Assembly (NCBI GenBank): GCA_029532625.1
Contig: JARFXM010000008.1
Coordinates: forward strand, 2,871,397-2,935,396
Reading direction: 5' to 3'
DNA: 64,000 nt
Origin: Lomentospora prolificans
Lineage: Eukaryota > Ascomycota > Sordariomycetes > Microascales > Microascaceae
The notes beneath the pieces were generated by a model. It made no database searches and was not told where the DNA came from. It was given only the letters and a program-made list of their open reading frames with translations. Position numbers and translations under genes: made by a program. Positions 45,186 through 57,037 of this stretch are shown here, piece by piece. Every line of letters starts with the position of its first letter. Positions within the stretch are counted from its first letter, which is position 1.

Positions 45186-46488
45186 TCAGACGCCAATGCA
45201 GACATAGGCCTCGGCCCACATATCACGACAATCCCGGCCACCAACGCCCGCGTTCCACCGAACAAAATCATCAAGGGATATGTTATTGGCAGATGCAATC
45301 TGAGCGCACGTAGTACCAGAATTCACAAAGGTAAACTTTTTGCAGTTATTCACCATACCAGGCTGTGTGGGCGTCGGTGTCGTTACGCCGGTTCCGGGCT
45401 GCGTGGTGGTGGGCGGCAGCGTTCCAAGTAGGCCAACGCATGCATACTAGCAAGAAGGGTCAATATTTCATGGTGGTTGGGCCTGGCTGATTCGCCAGTG
45501 GGGATAAAATGGGCCATCATGACGTACCGTCTGAGACCAAAGACCAGTGCAGTCGTTTTTGGCTGCCGGATTCCACTGAATGAACTGGGCTGTGGAGATG
45601 GAATACAATGCCGCGATGGTTGCGCAGGTCTGACCCTGTTGAACAAAATGGAACTTATTACAATTCGTAGCCATGCCATCCTGAGTCGGCACGGGAGTCG
45701 TGACACCGTTTCCGGGAGGTGTGGTCGTCGGTGTAGGGACGTCTTCGCCAATGATAGAGACACAGACGTACGCATCGGCCCAGAGCCCGGCGCAACCGGA
45801 GCCGACAGACGGATTCCATGCGAGGAGCTGGGAGAAGGTGATGCCGTTCGCCCTGGCGATGAAATCGCAATTCTGCCCGGACTCGACAAAGTAAAATGCG
45901 TTGCAATTATCTACCATGTGAGGCTGGATAGGGGTAGCTGGCAGAGAGAATATCGAAACAGACATCATGTCAGCTTATTATTTTTGACGGAAGTATCCTG
46001 GAAGAGAGTGTTCTTACGCGTAACTATTCCATTTGGTGGTTTAGTGGGGCCTACCGATACAGAAGTGGTGCTCGTCTGGGCTGCAGACTTGGTCGTCGTG
46101 GGAACAGTCTCAAACATAGCCTCAACGCAGTATGAGTTTCCGGCTTGGAGTGTTCCGCAGACAGCGGGGATGGATGGGTTCTGATCGTGATTTCATCAGT
46201 GTAGGCCCTGCAACGGTTACTGCCTCAAACCTGCCGGACAGTACAACTAGGTCTCCTTACCCATCTCCTAAAAGTCTCCAGGGTGATTGCATTCTCCGCA
46301 AGTATGGTAGAGCACGCCGCGGCTGCACTAAGATCCACCCACCAGGTGCAATCCTTGGTGGTATTGGGGTCAAAGTTCAGGCTGGGGGAAGGCCCATCGC
46401 GAGAGACGAGGGGAACCACTGCGGCAGTAGAGGCAACATCGATGAGGCCAATGCAGCCCAGGAAGGAAACGAACCGTGGGGTTAACAT
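45186..46488 (-). CDS. Secreted four-LysM protein, 353 aa
   Basis: Four exons (46488-46261, 46180-46018, 45937-45528, 45446-45186) join in frame to 353 residues. A signal peptide (MLTPRFVSFLGCIGLIDVASTA) precedes four LysM modules: CTWWVDLSAAAACSTILAEN (one split by intron 1), CNAFYFVESGQNCDFIARAN, CNKFHFVQQGQTCATIAALY (split by intron 3) and CKKFTFVNSGTTCAQIASAN. They are joined by Thr/Pro-rich linkers (TPTTTPPGNG, TPVPTQDGM). No other domain or GPI signal is present, so it is a LysM-only protein. Such proteins bind chitin oligomers, hide or protect fungal walls, and act as effectors in plants. Its place 5 kb from a subgroup-C-like chitinase fits the known pairing of LysM genes with such chitinases. 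Confidence 0.92.
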
Positions 46489-48018
46489 GATTGTTTCTAG
46501 TGGAGGATTGACAGGAAGTGGAGGAGGCGGTGGATGGCGATCCAGACTGACCCTGATATCAAAGCCAAACAAATGTTTACATACTTTCTTTGCAGTGGGC
46601 CGAGTCTCTCTATCTAGCTCTTTATAACCTCCGCAGCTTGAGAGGAAGATATGAGCACGAGAACCAGGCTGACATGATGCGGCGCGCTTTTGGGCCGGAT
46701 ACATCGTCGCACAAGCGGACTAACTTATCGCGGACCGGACCATATTGGTGCATTATACGATGTAGGAATCCACAATAGCATCGAAACTAGAGGTGGGGGT
46801 ACAAACAAAGTTTGTGACACCAAGCCATCCTGGACGGGAGCTAACAGAATGCGAAGGGAGTTGCCAGTTTAGCTCTGTAACATCCCGAGCGAACCGAAGT
46901 CGTTCGTATAGGCAGGCGAGGGCAGAATTATTAGCCATACTACCCTCCGTTGGGTGCCAGGACGCTCAGCCTAATTGGCATAACATGGGATCCGTGCACC
47001 GTAATTCGCGGGATAATAGGGGTTCGGGGGCAACCGGCACCGTCACAGTTGTTGGAATATACCCGCCTTTGCCCACTGAGATGTCGATAGAAGGTGTCGA
47101 TGTTTCGGCAACTTTTAATTAGGTGCCGCACTATTTTAGGACAGGACTGGTAAAACGCCACCGAAATAGGCAATTAATTCTTAAGGCATCGTAAATACCC
47201 CTCGTCAAGAGAGTTCAGAAAGAAGGAGCAAATTCGGCCCTGATTCTTGAAAGCACCAAATCCGGCAACAGTTTTCCTCCGGACCGTAGTTTTCATCATC
47301 GGTTTTTCATTGTTGTCAGTCAGCATCTGCTGCATTTGCAGCAGCTAACTTTAAGTCATCCCCATCCTCCTCCTCCATCCCACTCGCACGCCCATCACCG
47401 TCAGAGTGCAATCGTTATTCGGCCCTGATGGCCCACAATACCACCCTCCGTTGGCGCTATAATTATCATCACCCCGACAGGTTCTTACTGACCCCGGGAT
47501 CAGAATTGTGACGTCTCCGGGACTTTGTAGGCGGGGTATTTTGGCCGTATCCGCTCCAAGGTACCATGAGTGATGCTTTACAAGAAAAAGATACCTACTT
47601 TTGCACCCTAGTCATAGATGTGTTGAGTTCTCGCGCCAACAAGTCTGATCCCGGCGAAGGATTCGTGGGCCGTCCATTATTCTTCACCAGATGCAGCCGT
47701 TGATCCAACATCCTGAGTTGTGGGACCCTCGAATTTCTCGGAAAGCACTGATCGAACTCTGATGACATTTTCATGGCTTTTCACACTTCTAGCCAGGGCT
47801 TAGAGGAATAGGAAGAGTACCGGATACGAGCTTGATGAGTTACGGTTCAGAAAAGAGCTGCACGAGTGGTTGAGGATTGCAGTTCATTACATTATGCGTT
47901 TACACTAAGTATACGAAGGTGTTGACAGGAGTGTCTCGGGGCCCACGCCTGTTACATAATGAATAGTATATACACCGGACTACCAAAGAAATGCTGAGAG
48001 CTCCGCTGAGAAGCTCCC
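46489..48018. other. 1.5-kb intergenic region, no gene seen
   Basis: Short frames only on both strands. It includes the promoter of the LysM gene and the 3' flank of the gene ending at 48019. Confidence 0.5.
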
Positions 48019-48738
48019 TCAGGCCGCGTTGGCGAGCATGGCAATGCCTGTACCCATCAACGCGAGAGCTCCGAGAGCCTGATCGCGAGGGGAAACGGCT
48101 CCGTTATCGGTCGGTGTTGGCGTATTGGCGACGGCCGTAGAACTACGCCCAGTCTCCGTAGGCCCAGCCCCCGAACCGGTTTCGGTCATGGGATGTTCTG
48201 AGAGATAGCACTCAGCATGAGCCTTGGCAATCTTGATCCATTCATGCTGAGCCATGTGAGGCCTTGCCCATGCAACCGGGCAGCTGGTGGCTAAGATGGA
48301 GATGGTCTCGCTATTGGCTGTCCAGTATGAGATGGCCGATGAGAGATAAGTTGAGTAGCTGGAAAGAACATCAGGGGCAACAGCCGTAGTGAAACCGCAC
48401 CATTGAGTCGGGTCCGTGATTGAGCATGAGAATCGGTCCAGGCCCGTCGCGGTTGCCTCACACGGCTCAACTCCAACCGACTGGCCGTACAGATTGATAT
48501 TTTCCAGGACGTTTCCAGTAGCAGTAGGGGCGCTGAGAAAGTACTGCGTGATATCTTCTGTCGCGCATTGCCAGGGGTCTTCTGATACCGTTCGAGCCGG
48601 CGCTTCCACGGTTGTTGGCACCTGGCGTTCTTCGAGACTGTTGGCAGTGGTAGGTGGGAAGCCGGGTACGAACCTGGCAACCACGCCAGTAGCCATCGAG
48701 AGGATAGCAGCTCCGCCGAGGATTGTTTTAAACTGCAT
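48019..48738 (-). CDS. Secreted, probably GPI-anchored small protein, 239 aa
   Basis: A single exon from ATG 48738 encodes 239 residues. An earlier in-frame ATG exists, but the pyrimidine-rich stretch before 48738 is a 5' leader. A signal peptide (MQFKTILGGAAILSMATGVVA) is followed by a domain with six Cys (in DPWQCATED, VEPCEATA, FSCSITDPTQWCGF, ATSCPVAW, HAECYLSE). A Thr/Ser/Pro-rich stalk comes next, then a small-residue hydrophobic tail (ALGALALMGTGIAMLANAA), the pattern of a GPI signal. The family is known only as uncharacterised fungal surface proteins. Location is the cell wall or plasma membrane; a role is not known. Confidence 0.75.
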   Translation of the reverse strand: MQFKTILGGAAILSMATGVVARFVPGFPPTTANSLEERQVPTTVEAPARTVSEDPWQCATEDITQYFLSAPTATGNVLENINLYGQSVGVEPCEATATGLDRFSCSITDPTQWCGFTTAVAPDVLSSYSTYLSSAISYWTANSETISILATSCPVAWARPHMAQHEWIKIAKAHAECYLSEHPMTETGSGAGPTETGRSSTAVANTPTPTDNGAVSPRDQALGALALMGTGIAMLANAA

Positions 48739-49561
48739 GGTCTTGGTGTGTTTTGGCGATTTAAGGGTAAAAGGGCAATAACTTGAAAGGGTCTTGAAGG
48801 AAAGGAAAGAAAAGGAGACGAAGGAAAGGATAGAAAGGAGAGGTGGTAGAAGTGGAAAGGGGACAAACAAAAAGAAGGAAGAAAAAAAGAAAATAAAATG
48901 CACTTCGTTGATTCCTGCGATTATCAACTTTGGTGGATGAGAGAGATTGGGGGAGAGAGAGTGAGGCCTCAGTTCTCTTCTGTTCTCCCTAAGATTAACG
49001 ACCATCGGTACCAGCTTTTGAAGATTGAATGCGACGGATGCCTGTCGCCCGCCTGCAGCCCTTGTTCCTGTGATTGTCATCCGCAAGCGACTTTGCGTGT
49101 GTGCAATATTAGTTGTTGATTCTGGCTTGTAATTTCCGTGTTATATGTGGGATAGTATAGGGATCAAATGAACAGAGCAAGAAACAGCCAAAATGCAGCA
49201 GAAATTATGCGTGAATTATCTGAAAATGATGGATCAGAAGGGAATTAACTGAGCAGGGGCTGCCGGAATTGCACCAGGTTTTGTGCGCCCCTGTTGTCTG
49301 ATACCGCAAATTACGGTAAGATGGACGCCAAACTAGGTCTCGTGTTGTAACCCCGATAGATAGGGGATGCAATGCAATGGCATGGCGGGGACCAAATTTC
49401 CGTTCCGACCCAACAGCCCAACCAACAGGTTAAAAGTGGGCTGTGTCGTTCCCGTCGCGGATTTATCTCTTTTTCTTTTTCTCTTTCTATCAACAAAGTC
49501 ATCACACAGTCATATTACCAGTCCGGAAGATTCGATTATTGAGCGTTACACCAGGATCAAC
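48739..49561. promoter_or_regulatory. Divergent intergenic region with a purine/pyrimidine tract
   Basis: The gap separates two genes pointing apart. On the minus strand 48780-48895 is almost pure pyrimidine (TTTCC/TTCTT repeats), typical of a strong fungal core promoter or leader for the gene starting at 48738. A second short CT tract (49465-49492) precedes the plus-strand ATG at 49562. Confidence 0.5.
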
Positions 49562-50521
49562 ATGTTGGAGCTCCAAGATATTACCTATTCCCGAGAGGCT
49601 ACAATTGCGGCCATTACCGACTACTACAAATTCCTAACGCAGATGTACCTACATGATTCGCAAGTTGTGTACCCCCCCGAAACCGGGTGGCCATCGATTA
49701 TCGAAGCTGCAAGAAATCCTACCTCGATGCGGGAATTTGGTAAATCAGACGAGGTCATGGATCTGCTAGCCCACCTTCCCTACGTGGTCAGCGCCGGAAT
49801 AGAGAGTGGAATTTACGCTGGTCCTGTTTGTGCGCCTTATACTCCTTTCATCAACTGGTCACAGCGTCTCATACCTTGGGGACCTTCGCTGGATGGTGAA
49901 GTCCTCCGCCTCGTAACGGAGGGCCCTGCATTCGCCAAGTTCAGGGTTCCACATGCCTTTGGCCTTACGAGCGGCTGCCGCGAAACCCCCATAATGGTTC
50001 TCGACGTGAAGCTCGGAATTGTCCATTGGGAGGACTGCCCCAACAGCATCGCCTATGGACAGCATCGAGAACGTGTCGATTATGGGGATGGGCCCGTGGA
50101 CGAGGATGGGGACGAGGACGAGGATGAGAATGGGGAAGAGCATGAGGACGGGGACGAGGACGAGGATGAGAATGGGGAAGAGCATGAGGACGGGGACGAG
50201 GCTAGGGACGGCGATCGGGACAATGTGTCCCCGGAGGAGATAGGGTGGCGTCAAAGCGCGGACGCGTGGACCATTCCGGATTTCTTTGAAGTTCTCAAGA
50301 ATGAGTTTCGGACTCTCAATTGGATACCTTTCGATCCATGTAACGTGTGGGACGCCAGGTGGAGTGAGTTCCCCGATCAAGAGGGGTTAGCATCCGCAGT
50401 GCAGGATGTCTATCGCCAACACGGGTGGCCCGACTTGTCTGTCTACCGTAAAATAGAATGTATGGAGGCTATACGGAACCTGTTGGCGGAGAAATATCCT
50501 GATATGCTCAATGCAGTATAG
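49562..50521 (+). CDS. Uncharacterised cytosolic protein with acidic tandem repeat, 319 aa
   Basis: A single exon from ATG 49562 (upstream in-frame ATGs lie in a CT-rich leader) encodes 319 residues without signal or membrane segments. It belongs to a fungal family with VVYPPETGWPSI near the start, then LTSGCRETPIMVLDVKLGIV, HWEDC, AWTIPDFFEVLKNEF and a C-terminal RQHGWPDLSVYRK. The order of a strand with bound leader, G-x-V-x-x-x-D and a final (S)Fxx(F/L)L helix resembles the SMI1/KNR4 (SUKH) fold; this likeness is my inference. Between the halves lies an Asp/Glu insert made of two exact 14-residue repeats (GDEDEDENGEEHED). It is the direct upstream neighbour, same strand, of the giant chitinase. 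Confidence 0.72.
   Translation: MLELQDITYSREATIAAITDYYKFLTQMYLHDSQVVYPPETGWPSIIEAARNPTSMREFGKSDEVMDLLAHLPYVVSAGIESGIYAGPVCAPYTPFINWSQRLIPWGPSLDGEVLRLVTEGPAFAKFRVPHAFGLTSGCRETPIMVLDVKLGIVHWEDCPNSIAYGQHRERVDYGDGPVDEDGDEDEDENGEEHEDGDEDEDENGEEHEDGDEARDGDRDNVSPEEIGWRQSADAWTIPDFFEVLKNEFRTLNWIPFDPCNVWDARWSEFPDQEGLASAVQDVYRQHGWPDLSVYRKIECMEAIRNLLAEKYPDMLNAV
50100..50183. repeat. Coding tandem repeat, 42-bp unit, two copies
   Basis: Two copies of a 42-bp unit (GGGGACGAGGACGAGGATGA...) lie in the acidic insert of the 319-residue protein; a partial third follows. The units are almost identical, which points to recent slippage and likely length variation between strains. Borders are approximate. Confidence 0.8.
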
Positions 50522-51230
50522 TTGGGGGTCATGATTAAGTTCGGTTCGCTCTCTTTTCAAAATATGTTACGAGAGAGAGTCACATTATTAGGTCACATTG
50601 GAAGTAATGATGTGTACAAGGGATCGGAATCCACAGAGCCTTTCTGGGCATGCTATAGGGTTGCCAACTGAAAACTGCTTGTGTCACTATGTATGTGAAT
50701 ACAAAGTTGCTGTAGTTGCTGGGAAGGAGCGTGCAGGGACTACCCGGTAAGGACGGTTAGCTCCCGAGTAACCGAATGCGACCGAGATGAACCTTGTCGC
50801 TTGGGGTGTGACTCCCGAGGGAGCAGATAAGGAATCAAGAAACCCTGTTGGCGCCATTGGTCACCCATAACTAACAGACCTATGGGAGCCACTAGTGAGT
50901 CAAGTCCACATGGACTTCTCATCGGTTAGCCTGGGGTTACACAAAGTCAGTATGATGAAGGATCTCCAAACTAACTGGTGCCTCGCAGGTACTCACTTCA
51001 AAAGATGGCTCAGCCGTAATCGCTGATAGACTTGCGAGCTCCGCGGGTCCGGTGCATTTCATGCATTTCACTTTTGTAGCCGGGGAAAGTCACCATATGT
51101 AGGCAATAATCCCACGAGGAGATTCTCAGTTTGCTCGACTTTCGTTCTCTTCATGCAGGCATTTCTGTCTAAGCTCATCTCCTCAGTTCCCTCCCGTGCC
51201 CCACCTCATGCTCTGCTGCGGTAGCCCAGC
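50522..51230. other. Intergenic region, chitinase promoter
   Basis: No gene seen; it must hold the chitinase promoter. A CT-rich segment (51120-51225) precedes the ATG. Confidence 0.55.
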
Positions 51231-54200
51231 ATGAAGCCTACCTGGGTCTCCCTCTTCCTGCTGTTTTCCGCAGCACGCGGGGCAATCGACATTGAAGGCG
51301 CGAGGGTTGTTGAACCACTCTCAAGCAACGACCCTTCACCCATCGCTGACGTCCTCACCTACATTCCTGACCAACATGACTGCCCCTTACCGTGCCATAC
51401 GGACTACTCCAACATACACAGATGGACTCCTTATTACTCGGTCGAACGCCTGCAGCGCTGTGAATTGCCCATGCTTCTGCATTTCTCCGCTCTTCGTCCT
51501 TTGGACGACCCGCAAACCGATATCTTCATCCGAGCTTGTACCCTCGGTACTCCTCCAGATGATGCTAAGGACAGAACTGTGCTTCAAGCGACCGCCATAT
51601 CAATAGACAATCCTAAGCATAGCACCGAGCTTTACCAAGCCAGTCTGGATACCGAACCTGCCTGTGCTATAGATGGTATAGCAATCAGCCACGGCCTACC
51701 TTTCACCACTGGTGGTGGCGAAGGGTTGGTGTCAGCTAAGGAAATTACGTCCCTTTTGGACGGCATCAAGGACTTTTTCGACGCGAAAGACAACTGCGAT
51801 GAGACTTTTCTGTTCGCATACTACAAAGATATCGTTGCTAGTCTTCATATTGGAGCTGGTTTAGGTAAACCAACCGTGTCATCGGCTATCCAAGCCGTTG
51901 CGGGTCGGCTCCAGACCGGCGGGGCGTTTGCCAATCAAACCGTAGCACAACTTTGCAGAATCGAAAGGAGTCCCGAGACCACCTTCGGCATCTTTATTGA
52001 CACTACGAGGGATATTTTTAAAGCACAGAGGGCCGCGGCAGCCTGGAGCCAAGGAAGCTGTGTCCCCGAGAACGACATCCCACTACCGCTCAACGAGGAG
52101 GTTCTTGAAATAGATGTCTTTGACATTGCTGCCACTCCGTTAGAGGTAGAGGGTAGAAATCACACCATTATATCGAACAAAACAACCCCAATTACAGTAC
52201 GCTCTCACCATAGACGTTCCGATACGCTGTGGCGGAGACCCGGTGTACTTGGCAAGCGAGCGACTTGCGCTTACATTCCAGTTATGCGAGCGGATGGCTG
52301 CGCTTCTCTTGCGGCTAAATGCAGTATCCGAGGAGCTGATTTCCTCAAGTACAACCCGAAGGAAGATCTCTGCTCTACTCTCAAGGAAGGCGATTATGTC
52401 TGCTGTTCCGCAGGTGATCCCTACACAGAGCCCAAGCCTGAGCCTCCTAAACAGAACCCTGACGGGTCTTGTGCCGTCCATCTTATCACCGCAACTGATA
52501 CATGTGAGAAGTTGGGTAAAACTTTTGGCCTAACGGAAGCTGAGATTGAGTCCTTCAATAAGGGTAAGACTTGGGGCTGGACTGAATGCAGGGGTATGCT
52601 TGCTACGTACAATATGTGCCTTAGCACCGGGACACCACCATTGCCTCCACCACAGCAGGGCTTACAATGTGGACCCCAGGTTCCGGGGACAGTGTGGACT
52701 GATCCCTCAGTGCCTATGGCAGAGCTAAACCCATGTCCCCTAAAGGCTTGTTGTAGTAACTGGGGATACTGTGGCCCCTTTCCTACACACTGCGACATCC
52801 ATGCTCCACCAGGAGGAGGGCCGGGAACCAAGCTACCCGAGTTTTCTAGTACCTGCATCTCTAACTGTGGTAACGAAATCAAACAGAACTCTGGCCCGCC
52901 CGTAGTGTTCTCCCGTATCGGGTACTACGAATCATGGAATATGGAGCGCGAATGTCTCTGGCTCAGCGCAAAAAACGCAAATACTGATGGAACTTACACG
53001 CACATCCACTGGGCATTTGCTGAGATTGATCCAGCGACTTGGTCTGTGGTGATCAAGGATCCGCATGGTCAATGGTCCGCTTTCAAGGCTTTGCCTAATG
53101 TGAAGAAAATCGTCTCCTTTGGCGGCTGGGCTTACTCGACAGAGCCTGCAACTTACAATATAATTCGCCAGGCGATCATTACTAATCGTGATACTTTTGC
53201 AACGAATGCAGCAAAATTTATAACCGATGAAGGTCTCGACGGCATCGACATAGACTGGGAATACCCTGGGGTAAGGCTCCTCTCGTCTCTATTTCCTCGA
53301 TATTTTCAGTAAGGGCTTTTCCCCGGCCCGAAAGCTTTGATGGTGTGGCTAACGTATATATCCCCTTGTGGAAACACAGGCGCCTGATATCTACGTCGAC
53401 GGTCAGCCCATCGGCCAGGCAGGTGATGGCGTCGCGTATCTCAGATTCTTGACCGTTCTGAAGAGCAAACTTCCCTCACATTCGGTATCAATCGCCGCTC
53501 CAGCTTCGTATTGGTATTTGAGAGCCTTCCCTATTGACAGGATTGCCGTGGTGATTGACTACATCGTCTATATGTAAGTTTGGCTCCTTCCGTGAACTAA
53601 AACGCACCCCTGCATTTGTTCATTTGATTCGATTTGATTCTGATACCCTTTCGACCACACTAGGACCTACGACCTCCACGGGCAGTGGGACTACGGTAAT
53701 CCTAATGCATTCGATTCTTGCGCATCGGGTAAATGTATCAGGAGTCACGGTAAGTGAGAGCGTTAGCCCTCAAATCTATGCCATGTTCCTATCTACTAAC
53801 TCGGCCTTTTCCTCTCACATTTCAAGTTAACTTAACTGAAACGCGGAACACTCTCTCAATCAGTGCGTCATAACAGACCCCAATCACCCCGCAGTTTGCA
53901 GCGCAACCCGCGCCATTCAAGGCCGTCTCGTCTCCTAGTGCTAACACTGCGGCCGTGCGTTCTCTATGTAGTTACCAAAGCCGGAGTGCCCAATAATAAG
54001 ATTTTTGTTGGGGAGGCCAGCTATGGCAGGTCATTTCGCATGGCTATCGATGATTGCTGGGGGCCAATGTGCGAATTCACTGGCACCCGAACCGAGTCGG
54101 ACGCGAATCCGGGAAGGTGTACGAAGACGGGTGGTTATATCTCAAACGCGGAGATCAACGAGATCATTCGCGCAGGAACAGGCCGGCTACTCCACGATCA

Positions 54201-56550
54201 TGAGTCCAATACGGATGTCCTACTATATAAAGGTCTGATATTTATTTTTGAGCTGCTTGTCGACCATTTCCGTAAACAATCGACTGATTCTATAGCTTCT
54301 AGGGGACTACGTCAGCTACATGACACCATTAACGAAGGATACACGCCGGGTCGATTGGAAGGCCCTCAATTTTGCTGGCACCATCGACTGGGCTGTCGAT
54401 CTACAGGCCTTCGGTGCTGATGATATGGACATTCCAGCAGACCCCCCTCCGGTTGGGGCTGAGGGTTGTATTTCGGGGGATAGTGGTGATTTCAACGCTG
54501 ATAGTCTGTGCCAGTTTTCCTGCAGCTACGGCTTCTGTCCGGAAAATACTTGCACCTGCCTACAAACAGGTCCCGTCAGAGAGCTTCCACGGGTAGTCTC
54601 GACTATGGATTTCGTTTCCTGGAATTCATTCGACGTTGATTATCAGCGTCTTTGCAGATTCGCTTGTAAGTATGGGTTTTGTCCGCAAGACACTTGCGGA
54701 ACCCCTATCGTGGATGAATGGGATGATGGGTCCGTCGATGACAATCGGCCGACTGGCGGTCTGTGGGACAAAGAAAAGAACTACGACGAGAACAGAAAGC
54801 AGTGTTTCATCTATCAGACGGGACGAAACCGAGACGAAAGTGCCAGTATGTGCTATGAGGCATGCCGCGAGACTATCGAGGCTGCCCAAGCGGAGGGTCG
54901 AACTACAAACTATGGGTGTACCGGATTTTGGCCGTTAGACGAGCCAATACCGTGGACGACATACCCTGGAAAACATGGCCCCGATTATGTATATGCCGTC
55001 GGACGCTGTACGTGTGACAACAACGCTATCAACCTTCTCGCTGATCTAGTTATCGATGCCCTGCCTATTATTGCCCAGGTACGTTCTTTAACCCCTTCGT
55101 ATAATTCCAAGTGTCATCGTCTCTCCCGGAAACAACACTCCCTGCGAGACTTGAATCTGACGTCAGAGTTATTCAGATCGGGTGCTACGTGCTCATGTCG
55201 GCATTTAAACTCGTACTAGATATAGGACTGCAGGCTATACCTGGGGCCGGTAAGATTCTAGATGCCGGTCTAGGTAAATTTTTTCTTACTCCTGCGCATT
55301 TTGTGCGCCTTCATCCGAATCTATGATTCACTTCTGTCGTTTCATTCGGCTCCTGAACTAACATCTGCGACATAGACGCAGCGACCACGGCGGCTCAGCT
55401 GATCTCATACGCGTACCCTCCGGAGGAGGACCCTGTCGGAGCTTTCGAGTGGTGGCTCAGTCCCTGTGGCGGAAGCGATCTCGTTCCAGACGACATAAAA
55501 CAGGTCTTTGATATTCTAAGCACTGTGGCAGATGGTGTGTCGAGCTTCCAGACACCCAAGAACATCAGGAAAGGTAGCGGTAAAAAGGGCGACGCTGCTA
55601 ATCCAATGGATCGGTCAAAACCTAAGGCTGGTACTGGCTCTGGGCCGAACGGCACTGGCAGTAGTGGAGTGACAAAGAGGCGGAAGTGTAAGATTCCCAC
55701 CGGGAAATCGACCTATATACTAGGTCTGGCGAAAAACACCCTTCGAGAACAAGAATGCGTTGCGGTTCCAGGTGGAGGTGGTGTCAGTACGACCTCCAAG
55801 CATGACTATGTGATTACATCGGTAGAATTTGGTCCAACACCGACTACCATGACCAGGGACTGCGAGAAGCGCTTTTCCCAGGCTTGCTACCATTACAGCT
55901 CCGCTATTGAACACAACTCGGCGTGGGGTGCCATAAAATGTCCCCACGGAAATGTCAAATGTCCTTGGAAGGCCCGTCCCGGTCCTCGAGCCTGGGAAGC
56001 GCAACATGATAACACCTGGAAAAGGTCAAACGGTAGACCTTATCAGGGTTCATGCGAGATCGACGAGTTCCCACCACGCTACCTGCTAAGTGACCAAAGT
56101 CCGGAGATGGTCAATGCTGGTAAGTTAGGGGGACAGTTGATGCGCTACCTCCCGCAACCGGATAATTTCGGAGGCGGACAAATATGGAAAGGATTTTGCT
56201 TCAAACCTCATATCAAGCAGTTTAACACCCCGGCAAAATTTAAGGCCGCCTGGAACACTTCCCCTCTCTCTAAGAGAGATAGGACCGTTAACCCTGGAGA
56301 GGTTACCGAACAGGTGGAGATTCTGATTCAAGTGACCCCCTACTTCGCGCTGTCGTTTGAGCATTCGAGAGCGCCCAATATCCCCCCGTTCGACGATGGG
56401 CTGTGGGCGAATAGTTGTTGGCCTAATGGAATGGCCCCGAACGACCCAGGATTCGCACTCTGGTCTTGGGATCCGTGGTACAAGAGGAACTCGCCCCAAC
56501 CTAAGTGGGATTTCAGCAAGTCGTACAATCAAGGCAGCAATGGGTCTTGA
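51231..56550 (+). CDS. Killer-toxin-like chitinase (GH18) with C-terminal NucA/NucB-like domain, 1554 aa
   Basis: Eight exons (51231-53270, 53380-53573, 53664-53749, 53827-53862, 53972-54232, 54303-55078, 55177-55273, 55376-56550) join to 1554 residues. Order: signal peptide (MKPTWVSLFLLFSAARG); a 320-residue N-terminal region; a Kex2-like LGKR site at about 341; two LysM-like modules (345-400, 414-465); CBM18 (about 480-525, ACCSNWGYCGPFPTHC); GH18 (about 560-910) with the catalytic DGIDIDWEYPG and MTYDLHGQWD; Cys-rich modules (FSCSYGFCPENTC, FACKYGFCPQDTC); a hydrophobic helix; and a final domain with CEIDEFPP and NAGKLGGQLMRYL at about 1370-1470, matching the DE(W/F/Y)P and N-x3-G motifs of NucA/NucB nucleases. 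The chitinase part resembles the alpha/beta subunit of yeast zymocin, which brings a nuclease subunit into target cells. A secreted, antagonistic role is inferred. No break was found. Confidence 0.87.
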
Positions 56551-56654
56551 TCGGCAGGAGCTAGGTACGGATCAAATGATATTCGTTGGAACGATTGGTT
56601 TGAAGGGTTTATTCTAACAATCCAGAGAACAATTTATAGGACTGAGTGACCATT
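56551..56654. other. Chitinase 3' flank
   Basis: About 100 bases between the chitinase stop and the first retroelement repeat. It marks a sharp drop from about 50% GC to strongly AT-rich sequence. Confidence 0.6.
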
Positions 56655-57037
56655 TGTTACGCTATATCATGCAAGCAAGCATAGAGGCACTCCATGACAT
56701 GCCACACCAACATAAGCAAGCATGAACATGCTCTGGCAGAACCTTAGCAGTAAGTAAGCAATACTAAAGGTTAAAGGCAAGGAATATATAAAGGAAGTAA
56801 GGAACTATAAGCTAGATAGAAAGAATAAGATTATTTTACTATTATAAGAGAATACCTACCTATATACTAACTAACTATATAAAGGTAAACTTATATAAAC
56901 TAGTAACTATATTAAATCTATAAATAGTATTATAGAACCCTCTTACTTACTTATTAGTAGCTTAGTAGCTAGTAAGTAAATAGATATAATATAAGCTATA
57001 ATAGTAGTAGTATTACTGTTACACCATATCATAGGAG
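56655..57037 (+). repeat. Repeat family B, copy 1, plus start of a second copy
   Basis: It starts TGTTACGCTATATCATGCAA and matches 58054-58293 over about 240 bp (blocks TAAGCAAGCAT, AGCAATNCTAAGG, AGAGAATACCTACCTATATACTAACTAACTATATA in RIP-altered form). At 57017 the same 20-base start recurs (TGTTACACCATATCATAGGA) and is cut after 21 bp by LTR A at 57038. It is probably an LTR or a small transposon end. Confidence 0.65.

Noticed and set aside
48291..48866. 191-residue alternative frame over the GPI protein gene
   Set aside because: Shadow frame; the other phase has the signal peptide, Cys pattern and GPI tail.
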